Shown here piece by piece: positions 25,140 to 33,233 of a stretch of DNA of 64,000 nucleotides. The stretch's first letter is position 1; the number at the start of each line of letters is the position of its first letter. Origin of the DNA: CAWGYT01 sp963826795 (lineage in GTDB: Bacteria > Planctomycetota > Planctomycetia > Pirellulales > Pirellulaceae); NCBI GenBank assembly GCA_963826795.1, contig CAWGYT010000010.1, positions 496,001-560,000 of the forward strand. The letters run 5' to 3'. Below the pieces are notes generated by a model. It saw only the letters and a list, made by a program, of their open reading frames with translations. It ran no database searches and had not been told where the DNA came from. A program made the translations under genes and the position numbers.

Positions 25140-26225
25140 TCACCGCACGAGCCCGGCCGACGTGTCGGCGCGTGAGATTCCACGCATCGCGGCTGTCAGG
25201 GCTTCCGGATTGGTCGCCAAACGCAGCGCTTCCCGCGTCGTGATCCGGTCGTCGTTGTACAAATCGGCCAGATGCTGGTCGAACAGCTGCATCCCATTGT
25301 CGCGATTGGCAATGGCCTGAGGGAGGCTGCTGGTGCGGCCCTCGAGAATCGCCTTTCGAATCACGGGCGAGGCGCGCATAATCTCGGTCACCGGGATTCG
25401 GCCTCCATCACGTGCCTTGGCCAACCGTTGACAGATGACCGCTTCGAGATTCGTCGAGAGCTGCATGAGCAGCGATTCGCGCTCGTCCGGTGGGAAGATC
25501 GCCACGAGTCGTTGGATCGTCAGCGGGGCGTTGGTCGTGTGCATGGTGCTGAATACGAGGTGCCCCGTGTCGGCGGCCTGAAGGGCGACTCGCATCGTCT
25601 CGGCGTCACGCAATTCGCCCACCAGGATGAAGTCGGGGTCTTGCCGCAACGCACGTCGCAAGGATTCGGCGAAGCTGGGCGTGTCCGTTCCGACCTCACG
25701 CTGCGCGATCAGGCTTTTCTTCGAGGTATGGACAAACTCGATCGGGTCTTCAATCGTCAGGATTCGCAGCCGTCGCGTGCGGTTCAAGTGATCGATCACG
25801 GCGGCCAGAGTCGTGCTCTTGCCGCTTCCTGTTGTCCCCGTGACCAAGACCAAGCCGCGTTCGGCCTCGGCGATGTCGGCGATCGCTTCCGGCATGTTGA
25901 GCGACTCAAGTTGTGGGACCTCGATCGGGATGTGCCGCAGGCACAAGCAAGGATTTCCGCTCTCATAGAATACATTGACGCGGAAGCGAGCGAATTCCGG
26001 GATGACGTGTGAAAAGTCAGCGCTTCGCCGCGCCTCGATCTCCTGCAATTTGGTGTCATCCGCGATCTGCCGCAGCAACGACTCCACATCGCTGATTGAA
26101 AGCGCGGGCAGGTCAAGCGGCGTGATGTCCCCATGGATCCGTAGACTCGGCGGACTTCCTACCTGAAGATGCAGGTCACTGGCATGAAATTGGGCGACGG
26201 CCCGCAACAACCGCTGAATCTCCAT
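25140..26225 (-). CDS. pilT: PilT/VirB11-type secretion ATPase (twitching motility)
   Basis: From ATG 26225 (MEIQRLLRAVAQFHASDLHL) the protein has 361 residues, normal for PilT. It has the Walker A loop GTTGSGKSTT (about 130-139), the aspartate box TIEDPIEFVHTSKKSLIAQREVG, split after IEF, the Walker B region RQDPDFILVGELRDAETM, and the His box GHLVFSTMHTTNA. The AIRNLIRE-type motif at the end of PilT is present as SPVIRKAILEGRTSSL in the usual place before it. PilT hexamers pull back type IV pili using ATP. No other pilus gene is nearby. A more upstream start (26339) is unlikely because the added residues are Arg/Pro-rich and unlike the family. Confidence 0.9.
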   Translation of the reverse strand: MEIQRLLRAVAQFHASDLHLQVGSPPSLRIHGDITPLDLPALSISDVESLLRQIADDTKLQEIEARRSADFSHVIPEFARFRVNVFYESGNPCLCLRHIPIEVPQLESLNMPEAIADIAEAERGLVLVTGTTGSGKSTTLAAVIDHLNRTRRLRILTIEDPIEFVHTSKKSLIAQREVGTDTPSFAESLRRALRQDPDFILVGELRDAETMRVALQAADTGHLVFSTMHTTNAPLTIQRLVAIFPPDERESLLMQLSTNLEAVICQRLAKARDGGRIPVTEIMRASPVIRKAILEGRTSSLPQAIANRDNGMQLFDQHLADLYNDDRITTREALRLATNPEALTAAMRGISRADTSAGLVR

Positions 26226-26363
26226 CAGGTGACTCCGATTTCTCCAGTGAGCGGCGATCGAGCGACGACTGCGGCCGATGCGCGGATACGCTCGTTCGGG
26301 AAGACACGGTGAACATAGCGGAATCGGGCGCGGATTCAATCGGTTTCCTGGGGTTCAAGCCAA

Positions 26364-26400
26364 GGAGGAACGCCGTACCTCCGAAGGACGGCGTTCCTCC
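26364..26400. terminator. Perfect 13-bp hairpin after the glyoxylate fusion gene
   Basis: GGAGGAACGCCGT (26364-26376) and its reverse complement (26388-26400) form a perfect stem with an 11-base loop, 27 bases after the stop of the fused gene on the minus strand. There is no U-tract, so termination would be Rho-dependent or inefficient. An RNA-protecting role is also possible. Confidence 0.6.
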
Positions 26401-26426
26401 CAGACCGTACGTGGTCAGCGGCGCGT

Positions 26427-29400
26427 CTAACTTTTCGCGATCAGCTTCTCCAGCTCGACGCGATCCGGGTTCAGCAAGGCGGACACGCGATCGGGATTGA
26501 CGGAGGCCACGATGATGTGGCCCACTTCGCTGTTGACCTCCGAAAAAATCCCCAAGCCCTTCATCGCTGTGGTCTGCTTCTCGTTGTCTTCGTTGGGACT
26601 CACGTAATGCACCGAATCAATTCGATAGCGGTGAATCAGGAACAAATGGATCAATGTCATGAGTCGCTTTCGGCGCAGTGTCTGCTCGAAGGTTTCTTGG
26701 TTCCGAAGCGACAGAATCTGGTTGCCACGGCGGTCCTGAATCGTCGCGAAGATGACTCCTGCGAGCTTCGCTCCCTCCGCATTGAACAGGTTCAGGGCAA
26801 GCAGTTCGGAGCCCGCCGTATGCGGACGAAGTTCTGCGCGTAGCGGTCCAGGAAGGCGGTATTGCCTGGCCCACAGTTCGAGCCATTCGTCGAGCAGTCG
26901 CACGGGCACCTCGGTCTGCACGAGATGTTGGACCTGCGTCGAGCCTTTGCCCATCGCCTTGGTGGTCGCGGTCCGGCCGGAGCACGCCATCAGGGCACCG
27001 TCCAAGCGCGGGCCGCCAACGAGGGTTTGAGGCGTCCTGTAGGGAGACTCCACCAGCCGCAGTTTTCGCTGCAGCCGCGCCAGCGAAAGCATCCCGTCCT
27101 GCTTCAATGCGGTTGCAAAATCTTCGGCGGCCATGCCGTCGACCTGATGTCCTCCATAGGTGATGAAGTCGAAGACGAAGCCCAGTTTGCCCAGTTCGAT
27201 GGGGAACTCTCGCATTTCTTCTTCGCTCATCCCGGTCGTGTCCCAGTTGAACGAGGGCGAGAGGTTGTAGGCCAGCATCTGGTCGGGATATTGGGCGTGG
27301 ATCGCCTCCGCAAAGCGTCTGGCGTAGGCCAGATTGGCGGTCGCGGTTTCCATCCAAATCAGATCGCAGAACGGCGCGACGGCCAAGGACTTGGCGATCG
27401 CGTATTCGATGCCGCCCTTGATGGGATAGTAGCCTTCCGGAGTGCGGGCCAGCTCACAGTCCCACACCACGTTGAGCCCCATCGACTTGCTTCGCTCACG
27501 CGCTTCCCGATGGCCGACCCGGCTGGACCAGGCCAGCCATTCATCGACGGTGAGGTCGAATTGCTGGCCCTCATCCAGATGGAAAACCATCGCATCGGCC
27601 ACGGCTTGTCCAAACGTCTTGAGCCCCGCTTGAGCCTCCCAAAGACTGACGAACTTATTGGAAGCTTCATTCAGGATCGCGTCAACGCGCGGCGCTTTGT
27701 CGCGCCGGTGAGCTTCCAGAATCGCCTGGATGGTCGAAGACACTCCGACTCGGTCCAACCATGCGCCGGCGGCTTCGTAGTCGCGATCGGAGATCCGATA
27801 CAAGAGGTGGCCATTCAACTCGCTCACGCCCAGCTCGTGGAGTTTTCTGAGGATCGTAAGGTAGGTGGTCCGCCAACTCGGAATGTCCACGTTGGTCACA
27901 CCCAGAATGAACGGCTGATCTCGTTCATCACCTCGTCCGTCCAGCAACGTTGCCGCTTCGGCATCCGTCCGCGCGACGATGATGCCGGGCACCTGCATGA
28001 CATCCAGCTGAAATCGCGCGGCGTTCAGCCGCTTGATTTGCTCGTCGACCGGCACCAGCACCTTGCCGCCCTGATGCCCACACTTCTTGCAGCCCGGCTT
28101 TTGATCCTCGATGTGGTAGCCTGGAACTCCCACTTCGACGAAGCGACGGATCAGATTTCGGACGTGCGCATCGCCGCCATGTCCCGTGTCCGCGTCCGCG
28201 ATGATGAATGGCCGATAGTCAATTTTCCGCGCGGCGGCGCGTTCGGCATCGGTCATCCGCAGCCGAGCGAATTGCTGGTTCTTGTCGGCGGTCAACAAGG
28301 CGCGGACGATCGGCGCCGCTTCGTCCGGCACCTGGCTGAGCGGGTAGCTTGCCAGGTCGGCGCCAGGATCTTCGTTGATCGACCCCTTCGCCGAGGTTGC
28401 CCATCCGCCCAGATAGATTCCTTCGATCCCGACTCGTTTCATGACGACCGCTTGCCCCGGCGAGTAGGGTCCGAAAGTGACGATCGCCTGCCGGGAATGA
28501 AATAGTTCGCGGAGTCGAGCGTACATGCCTTCCGCCGCGCTCCGAGCGACGGAGTAATCCTGCCGGATCGTACCCCGCTGCTCGACCACTTGCCGGGGGC
28601 TGTACAACCGCATCGTGCCGGCGAACCGCGGGCTCTTCATCCAACGCTCCGTCTCGGCAACTTCTCGGTCGAAGGCGTCCATTTCTCCGTTCGACTGGGG
28701 TTCGGCCGTGTCCAAATTTTCCGTGATCCGAGTTGCATCGCGCTGCAGGACGTTCATGTATCTCCGAATCCTTTCTCGCGCCTCAGGAAGGCTCGTGTTG
28801 TTTAAATTGATGTTCAAGAGATCCAGATACCAAGGGACTTTTGTCTCGCTTAAGACGTACGCTTCGACAATCTCTCGCGCAATCGGCAGAGTCGTCGATT
28901 TGGAAACGGCGTGCACATCGCGGTCGGTTGCGTGACGCAGTTTGTCCATCTCTTCGGCAAGGAGTCGTTGAAACATGGCGACGTCAAAACGGTCGCCCGA
29001 CTTCGTGCCGGTTTCAGGATCGTCCTCGGTCAGCTTTGCGCCCTTGTGGACCCACTCCCAGAGAATGCTCAAGCGGATCTCACCGGTGGCCGCGTCCTCC
29101 ATTAAGTAAAGGATGTCGTCGTTGCCAAAGAAGTCCGCGGGCTTCAGCGCCGCCGCTTGGAATCCCTGTCCAAAGGCGTTGCCATACTGCAGCCCGACGC
29201 TGAGCAGATCCCGAGCGCCGCGGATCGTGCGGGGCGCGTCTTCCAGCAGGGTGAGGCCGTCGGCGTCGGCCTGAGTGTAAGTCAGCCGCGGAAATTCGCG
29301 TCCCAGCTGGTTGGGCTGACCGGCCTGCTCCCAAACCGGTCGGACGATGTGAACCATTTTCCAATGGGCCACCCACTTGCCGCTCGCCCCGGCATGCTGC

Positions 29401-30629
29401 TCGCGTTCGGCCCCGGCGACCGCCTTGCGCATGCTCTGCCGCACGCCCTCCGCGGAACCCACCGGAATGTTCGGTTCCATCCCGCCTTGCCACAATGCAC
29501 AGCGTCCCTCGAGATCTGGCGTATTGACGGCTCGGCGCACGCGGTCCTCATAGTTCCGCATGTAGCCGTAGGTCATGGTGATGGCATCGATGTTCGGGTT
29601 GATGAAACCCGGATCCCAGGCCAACGCGTCGGCGACGCTGTTGATGTAGTCCCAACGTCCCGTGTTGTAGCCCACGAAGTGGTTGCTCAGGGCCGCCCGG
29701 ATCTCCATCAACTGAAACGTGGCCTCCAACTGCTCGACCAGCACGTAGACCTTGATCGTCCCCGGATCGAGATCCAGATGGCCCTCCAGCGCCGAAAGCA
29801 TTTCGTTCCAAAAGGCCGCTTCCTCGGCTGTTTGAATCTTGGGCAGATAAAGTACCAGCGAGGCCCCGTCGCTTTGTAGTTGCTGGTAATTGTTGACGAC
29901 GTAGAGCACCAGGTCGACGATCGACGCGGAAAACGATTGGCCGTCGGCGTCGCGGAGATGCCGATCGTCCAGGTGGAGGCCTCGCGCGCGAAAGATCTTG
30001 GTCGTAAAGTCGAGCTGTGCCCGCCAGTCGTCGATGATCTCGCGGCCGTGAAATTGCCGGGCCCAGGCGTTCATCTCCTCGGCAACCACTCGGGCCACGC
30101 CGAGGAACAGCGGGTCCTTGTGAATGGCTAGTTTCAAGTTCCGCTGGTTATCCAACGACATGGCCTTGATCTGCCCCAACGCATCCTCGCCATCGAACAT
30201 CCATCCATCGGCGCCGGAAAGCAAGGCGTATGCCACGTTTCGAATACTCGACTCCACCTCCGCGTTTGGCTTGGCCGCGGGCCCCGTGCCCTGAATCCAT
30301 TGCCGCTGCAGATCCGCCGGAATCACTGACCCGACGAACTTCCCCTCGTGCGCGTCTCGGACCTTGATCGTGGTGCGAGGTATCAAAGATTCACTCGGTA
30401 AAAATTGGATGGGCTCGCCCTCGCGAAATCGCTGCCGGCGACGCTGCATGCGCGCGGCCATCAGATCCTTCTGATCGCGATTCATCGGTGCGAGCGTCGA
30501 CAAGGCCTCCAGGACCTCCGGCGTGTAGACGTCCGGATACGTCGCCTGGAGATGGTCTCGGATCTTGACGCCGGTTGCGCGGCTCGCCCCGCTGCGACGC
30601 CTGCTGTTCGTTGCATGCTCGATACTCAT
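26427..30629 (-). CDS. Fused malate synthase-isocitrate lyase (bifunctional glyoxylate shunt enzyme)
   Basis: This is a single intact frame of 1400 residues. Residues of about 1-610 match malate synthase A: DGWMFDGEDALGQ (about 141-153), HFVGYNTGRWDYINSVAD (about 317-334), GKWVAHWKMVHIV and the catalytic-acid region LYLMEDAATGEIR (about 508-520). From about 660 follows an isocitrate lyase: TFGPYSPGQAVVMKRVGIEG, IIADADTGHGG (809-819) and the signature KKCGH (848-852), which holds the catalytic cysteine. The lyase half is about 740 residues, like the long ICL2 form of mycobacteria, with the extra C-terminal domain (LTLIHLFL-type region, KGLGIFSEVNSEVGHIIVAS). Together the halves turn isocitrate plus acetyl-CoA into succinate and malate, bypassing CO2 loss during growth on C2 units or lipids. 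Confidence 0.92.
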   Translation of the reverse strand: MSIEHATNSRRRSGASRATGVKIRDHLQATYPDVYTPEVLEALSTLAPMNRDQKDLMAARMQRRRQRFREGEPIQFLPSESLIPRTTIKVRDAHEGKFVGSVIPADLQRQWIQGTGPAAKPNAEVESSIRNVAYALLSGADGWMFDGEDALGQIKAMSLDNQRNLKLAIHKDPLFLGVARVVAEEMNAWARQFHGREIIDDWRAQLDFTTKIFRARGLHLDDRHLRDADGQSFSASIVDLVLYVVNNYQQLQSDGASLVLYLPKIQTAEEAAFWNEMLSALEGHLDLDPGTIKVYVLVEQLEATFQLMEIRAALSNHFVGYNTGRWDYINSVADALAWDPGFINPNIDAITMTYGYMRNYEDRVRRAVNTPDLEGRCALWQGGMEPNIPVGSAEGVRQSMRKAVAGAEREQHAGASGKWVAHWKMVHIVRPVWEQAGQPNQLGREFPRLTYTQADADGLTLLEDAPRTIRGARDLLSVGLQYGNAFGQGFQAAALKPADFFGNDDILYLMEDAATGEIRLSILWEWVHKGAKLTEDDPETGTKSGDRFDVAMFQRLLAEEMDKLRHATDRDVHAVSKSTTLPIAREIVEAYVLSETKVPWYLDLLNINLNNTSLPEARERIRRYMNVLQRDATRITENLDTAEPQSNGEMDAFDREVAETERWMKSPRFAGTMRLYSPRQVVEQRGTIRQDYSVARSAAEGMYARLRELFHSRQAIVTFGPYSPGQAVVMKRVGIEGIYLGGWATSAKGSINEDPGADLASYPLSQVPDEAAPIVRALLTADKNQQFARLRMTDAERAAARKIDYRPFIIADADTGHGGDAHVRNLIRRFVEVGVPGYHIEDQKPGCKKCGHQGGKVLVPVDEQIKRLNAARFQLDVMQVPGIIVARTDAEAATLLDGRGDERDQPFILGVTNVDIPSWRTTYLTILRKLHELGVSELNGHLLYRISDRDYEAAGAWLDRVGVSSTIQAILEAHRRDKAPRVDAILNEASNKFVSLWEAQAGLKTFGQAVADAMVFHLDEGQQFDLTVDEWLAWSSRVGHREARERSKSMGLNVVWDCELARTPEGYYPIKGGIEYAIAKSLAVAPFCDLIWMETATANLAYARRFAEAIHAQYPDQMLAYNLSPSFNWDTTGMSEEEMREFPIELGKLGFVFDFITYGGHQVDGMAAEDFATALKQDGMLSLARLQRKLRLVESPYRTPQTLVGGPRLDGALMACSGRTATTKAMGKGSTQVQHLVQTEVPVRLLDEWLELWARQYRLPGPLRAELRPHTAGSELLALNLFNAEGAKLAGVIFATIQDRRGNQILSLRNQETFEQTLRRKRLMTLIHLFLIHRYRIDSVHYVSPNEDNEKQTTAMKGLGIFSEVNSEVGHIIVASVNPDRVSALLNPDRVELEKLIAKS

Positions 30630-31061
30630 GTCCTACCCCTCTAATTCCCCGCGTTTCAGATGGCGACTCCCAAACGCGGCAGAACCGATAGACACCACGG
30701 TCCAATACCCTCGCTTGGGCTCGCGGCAATTCCCATACCGCCGATTCGGATGCGGCGAACCGGAACGCAAATCTTCCGTTTCGACACGAAGTTGACGCGC
30801 CGATTCCACGGAAACTTGGCGAAGAAAAAACCTTGTCGCCAGCAGTGGGGGTGCGGAATCGCTCGCAGTGTGCCCAGAAATGTTTCGCGACGGTGGACGA
30901 GACCGTCGGCGACGCGTTGGCGTCTGAAACGAATTTCGTTAACGTAGGGGGCATGGGGTGAGTTGGGGCGGTGTTCCAAGTTGCCGACGTGAGCCGAACC
31001 GTTGGGGGGAAAAGTTGCCGGCCGCGCGGAAGCGCCCGTCGACCGATGATGAGGAATCGTG
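30630..31061. other. Divergent promoter region of the glyoxylate fusion and a solute-binding protein
   Basis: The flanking genes point away from each other, so this 430-bp stretch must hold both promoters. I cannot point to certain boxes. No gene is seen. Confidence 0.5.
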
Positions 31062-32090
31062 ATGCCAGGATTGCAGCAAGTCGCCTTTGCGGTGGTGTCC
31101 GGGACACTCATCCTGTTCGGCGGTTGTCTCTCGCGGAGCGAGTCGGAGGTCGTGGTCTACACGGCACACGACGCGCGGTTTTCCGAGCCGATCCTCGCGG
31201 ACTTTGAGCGCGAGACGAAGATTGGCGTGCGGCCGAAATACGATGTCGAGTCGACCAAAACGGTGGGCCTCGCCACGGCGATCATGGCGGAGTCGAGGCG
31301 GCCCGTCTGCGACGTGTTTTGGAATAACGAAGTCCTCAACACGCTTCGCCTCAAGCGACAGGGTTTGCTGGCCGTCTACCGATCGCCGATGGCCGAGGAA
31401 TTTCCGGCGGCGTTCAAGGACCCCGAGGGGATGTGGTGCGGCTTTGCGGCGCGCGCCCGGGTCTTGGTCGTGAACACGAACCTGGTGCCGATTGCCGAGC
31501 GGCCCACGTCGATCCAGGATCTGGCCGACCCGAGGTGGCGCGGGCAAGTGGGTATCGCGAAGCCCCTTTTCGGAACGACGGCGACGCACGCGGCCTGCCT
31601 TTTTTCCGTTCTGGGTGACGACGCAGCCCAGTCGCTGTTTCGCCGTTTTAGGCAGAATGAAATCCAGATCCTTGCGGGGAACAAGCCGGTGGCGGTCGCG
31701 GTTGCTCAAGGGCGACTCCGGTTCGGACTAACCGACACCGACGATGCACTGGCGATGATCGAGCAGGGGTATCCGGTCGAAATCGTCTACCCCGACCGCA
31801 ATCCCGACGAACTTGGAACGCTGTTCATTCCGAATACGCTGGCGCTTGTCAAGGGCTGCCCGCACGAAGCCCAAGCTCAGCGGCTGATTGACTATTTATT
31901 GACCCCCGAAGTGGAGACGCGATTGGCGGAGGGACCCGCCGGCCAGATTCCGCTGAACCCCGCGATTACGGTCCAAGCGCAGGTGGAGACTCCCGCCACG
32001 GTCAAGCCGATGCCGGTGGACTTCAACGCCGCGGCCGACAAGTGGGACACGGCTGCGGAGTTTATCCGGGAGGAGTTCGCGGCAGAATAG
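31062..32090 (+). CDS. Extracellular solute-binding lipoprotein, ferric-iron type
   Basis: ATG 31062, eight bases after GAGG, begins a lipoprotein signal (VVSGTLILFGGC with the lipobox LFGGC, Cys at about residue 22). The mature part has the layout of periplasmic Fe(III)-binding proteins such as FbpA/FutA: VVVYTAHDARFSEPILADFE, IGVRPKYDVESTKTVGLATA, CDVFWNNEVLNTLRLKRQGL, RVLVVNTNLVP, and GLTDTDDALAMIEQGYPVEI. About 342 residues, the family's normal length. The permease and ATPase genes that usually accompany such a protein are not in the window. The ligand, Fe(III) or another, is inferred only from the family. Confidence 0.85.
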   Translation: MPGLQQVAFAVVSGTLILFGGCLSRSESEVVVYTAHDARFSEPILADFERETKIGVRPKYDVESTKTVGLATAIMAESRRPVCDVFWNNEVLNTLRLKRQGLLAVYRSPMAEEFPAAFKDPEGMWCGFAARARVLVVNTNLVPIAERPTSIQDLADPRWRGQVGIAKPLFGTTATHAACLFSVLGDDAAQSLFRRFRQNEIQILAGNKPVAVAVAQGRLRFGLTDTDDALAMIEQGYPVEIVYPDRNPDELGTLFIPNTLALVKGCPHEAQAQRLIDYLLTPEVETRLAEGPAGQIPLNPAITVQAQVETPATVKPMPVDFNAAADKWDTAAEFIREEFAAE

Positions 32091-32198
32091 CGGAATTGTC
32101 GTGTCGAATCGGACCAAGTGGGTGAAATCGGCATCCCAATTGCACTGTGTCGCCGTCTGCCAGACGGACCAAGTGACGCGACGGGAGTTTGCCATCCG

Positions 32199-32537
32199 AT
32201 GAACGAAACGGATCGTATGCGTTTCCAGAAGAGGTTGCTCGAGTTTCGCGATCGGCTCGCGGGCGAGCTGCGCCGAATGTCCGAAACCGTTCGGTCCGAT
32301 GCCCAGCCACCGGGCGAGCATGATCACGGCGTCAGTGAGTCAATCGAAAAGGAGATCTTGCTCGAATCAGCCGAGGACGCTCTGCAACGACAGGTCTGCG
32401 ATGCGCTTCGGCGAATCGAGGAGGGAACGTATGGGCAGTGTCAGGCGTGCGGCGGACGGATCACGAAGGAACGCCTGAATGCCGTTCCGTATACGGCCTA
32501 TTGCATCGCTTGCGAACGCGATCACGAGCGGGAATGA
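32199..32537 (+). CDS. TraR/DksA-family zinc-finger protein
   Basis: The 112-residue protein (MNETDRMRFQKRLLEFRDRL) is a helical hairpin followed by a C4 zinc finger CQACGGRITKERLNAVPYTAYCIAC written here as CQAC-(17 residues)-CIAC, the exact DksA spacing. In DksA, two acidic residues at the hairpin tip act on RNA polymerase during the ppGpp response; the tip here reads EHDHGVSESIEKEILLES. The ATG at 32199 is chosen because upstream residues do not resemble the family. It ends 36 bases from the convergent thioesterase gene. Confidence 0.88.
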   Translation: MNETDRMRFQKRLLEFRDRLAGELRRMSETVRSDAQPPGEHDHGVSESIEKEILLESAEDALQRQVCDALRRIEEGTYGQCQACGGRITKERLNAVPYTAYCIACERDHERE

Positions 32538-32573
32538 GAACGTGGGTTTGGCACGGGACGTCCGTTTCCGAAC

Positions 32574-32986
32574 CTAGTGATGCCTCGGGCCGCGAATCGG
32601 CACGGGGCGCCGCTGCTGGTCCTTGGATTCGATGGCCACATAGGTCACGTCGGCTTGCGTGAGCAGACGCGAGTCGCGGTTTCGCTCGGCCTCGACCATG
32701 ACGTGCATCGTGATCGACGAATTGCCGATCCGGAGGACGTGCGTCCAGAAGCTGACGATGTCCCCCATGTAAACCGGTTCGTGAAACTCCACGCGGTCCA
32801 TGGCGACCGTGACCAGCAACTGCTCGGGAAAATCTCGGGACTGGATTTCGTGATGCGCCCGATTGCGCCTGCCTGATCGATATAACTCAGGATCACTCCC
32901 CCGAAAATCGTCCCATAAGGGTTCGTGTCTTGGGGCATCATCAGAACCTTGATCGCCAGATACCGCTGCGGTGTCGGTTCAGTCAT
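32574..32986 (-). CDS. Acyl-CoA thioesterase (hotdog fold), frameshifted
   Basis: From ATG 32986 the first part (QRYLAIKVLMMPQDTNPYGT, then IFGGVILSYIDQAGAI) is the start of a YciA/Acot-type hotdog thioesterase with the usual N-G-x-x-F-G-G-x-L-like helix. After KSSPEIFP the frame is lost. A second frame continues at once with EQLLVTVAMDRVEFHEPVYM, GDIVSFWTHVLRIGNSSITM and VEAERNRDSRLLTQADVTYV. The break lies in the run GGGAAAA (32826-32832), where one base is missing. Corrected, the protein would have about 138 residues and hydrolyse acyl-CoA to free acid and CoA. Confidence 0.8.
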
Positions 32987-33076
32987 GGAAGATCCTGTCA
33001 AGCGTTCTCGACCCGTGCCCCAGGAGCAAGCTCCTCAGCGTATCGGCTGCATGATAGCGACGCAACGGATCCTGGA

Positions 33077-33233
33077 GTTGACCACAGAGGCACAGAGGGC
33101 ACAGAGTTCAGGGCTTCGGTTGTCAATTTTGGGGAATTCGCCCGCGGCGATCGCCGCGGGCGAATTCCCCAAAATTGACAACCCGCAACTGCCGAGCATG
33201 AACCTCTGTGCCCTCTGTGCCTCTGTGGTCAAC
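33077..33233. repeat. Palindromic dispersed repeat, copy 1
   Basis: The core 33118-33183 is a perfect 66-nt palindrome centred on GATC (GGTTGTCAATTTTGGGGAAT to the mirrored end). Outside it lie mirrored arms, GACCACAGAGGCACAGAGGG on the left and the inverse CCCTCTGTGCCTCTGTGGTC on the right. The right arm overlaps the stop codon of the CotH-type gene. A second copy lies at 40686-40876. Confidence 0.9.

Noticed and set aside
26862..28505. Plus-strand frame of 547 codons
   Set aside because: It lies fully inside the malate synthase-isocitrate lyase gene, is rich in His/Arg/Gln and has no recognisable domain.
32645..33001. Frame of 118 codons as an independent gene
   Set aside because: Only its first half matches the thioesterase family. 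The remainder (SRSPWTAWSFTNRFTWG) is an out-of-frame reading of the same gene after the break at about 32830.
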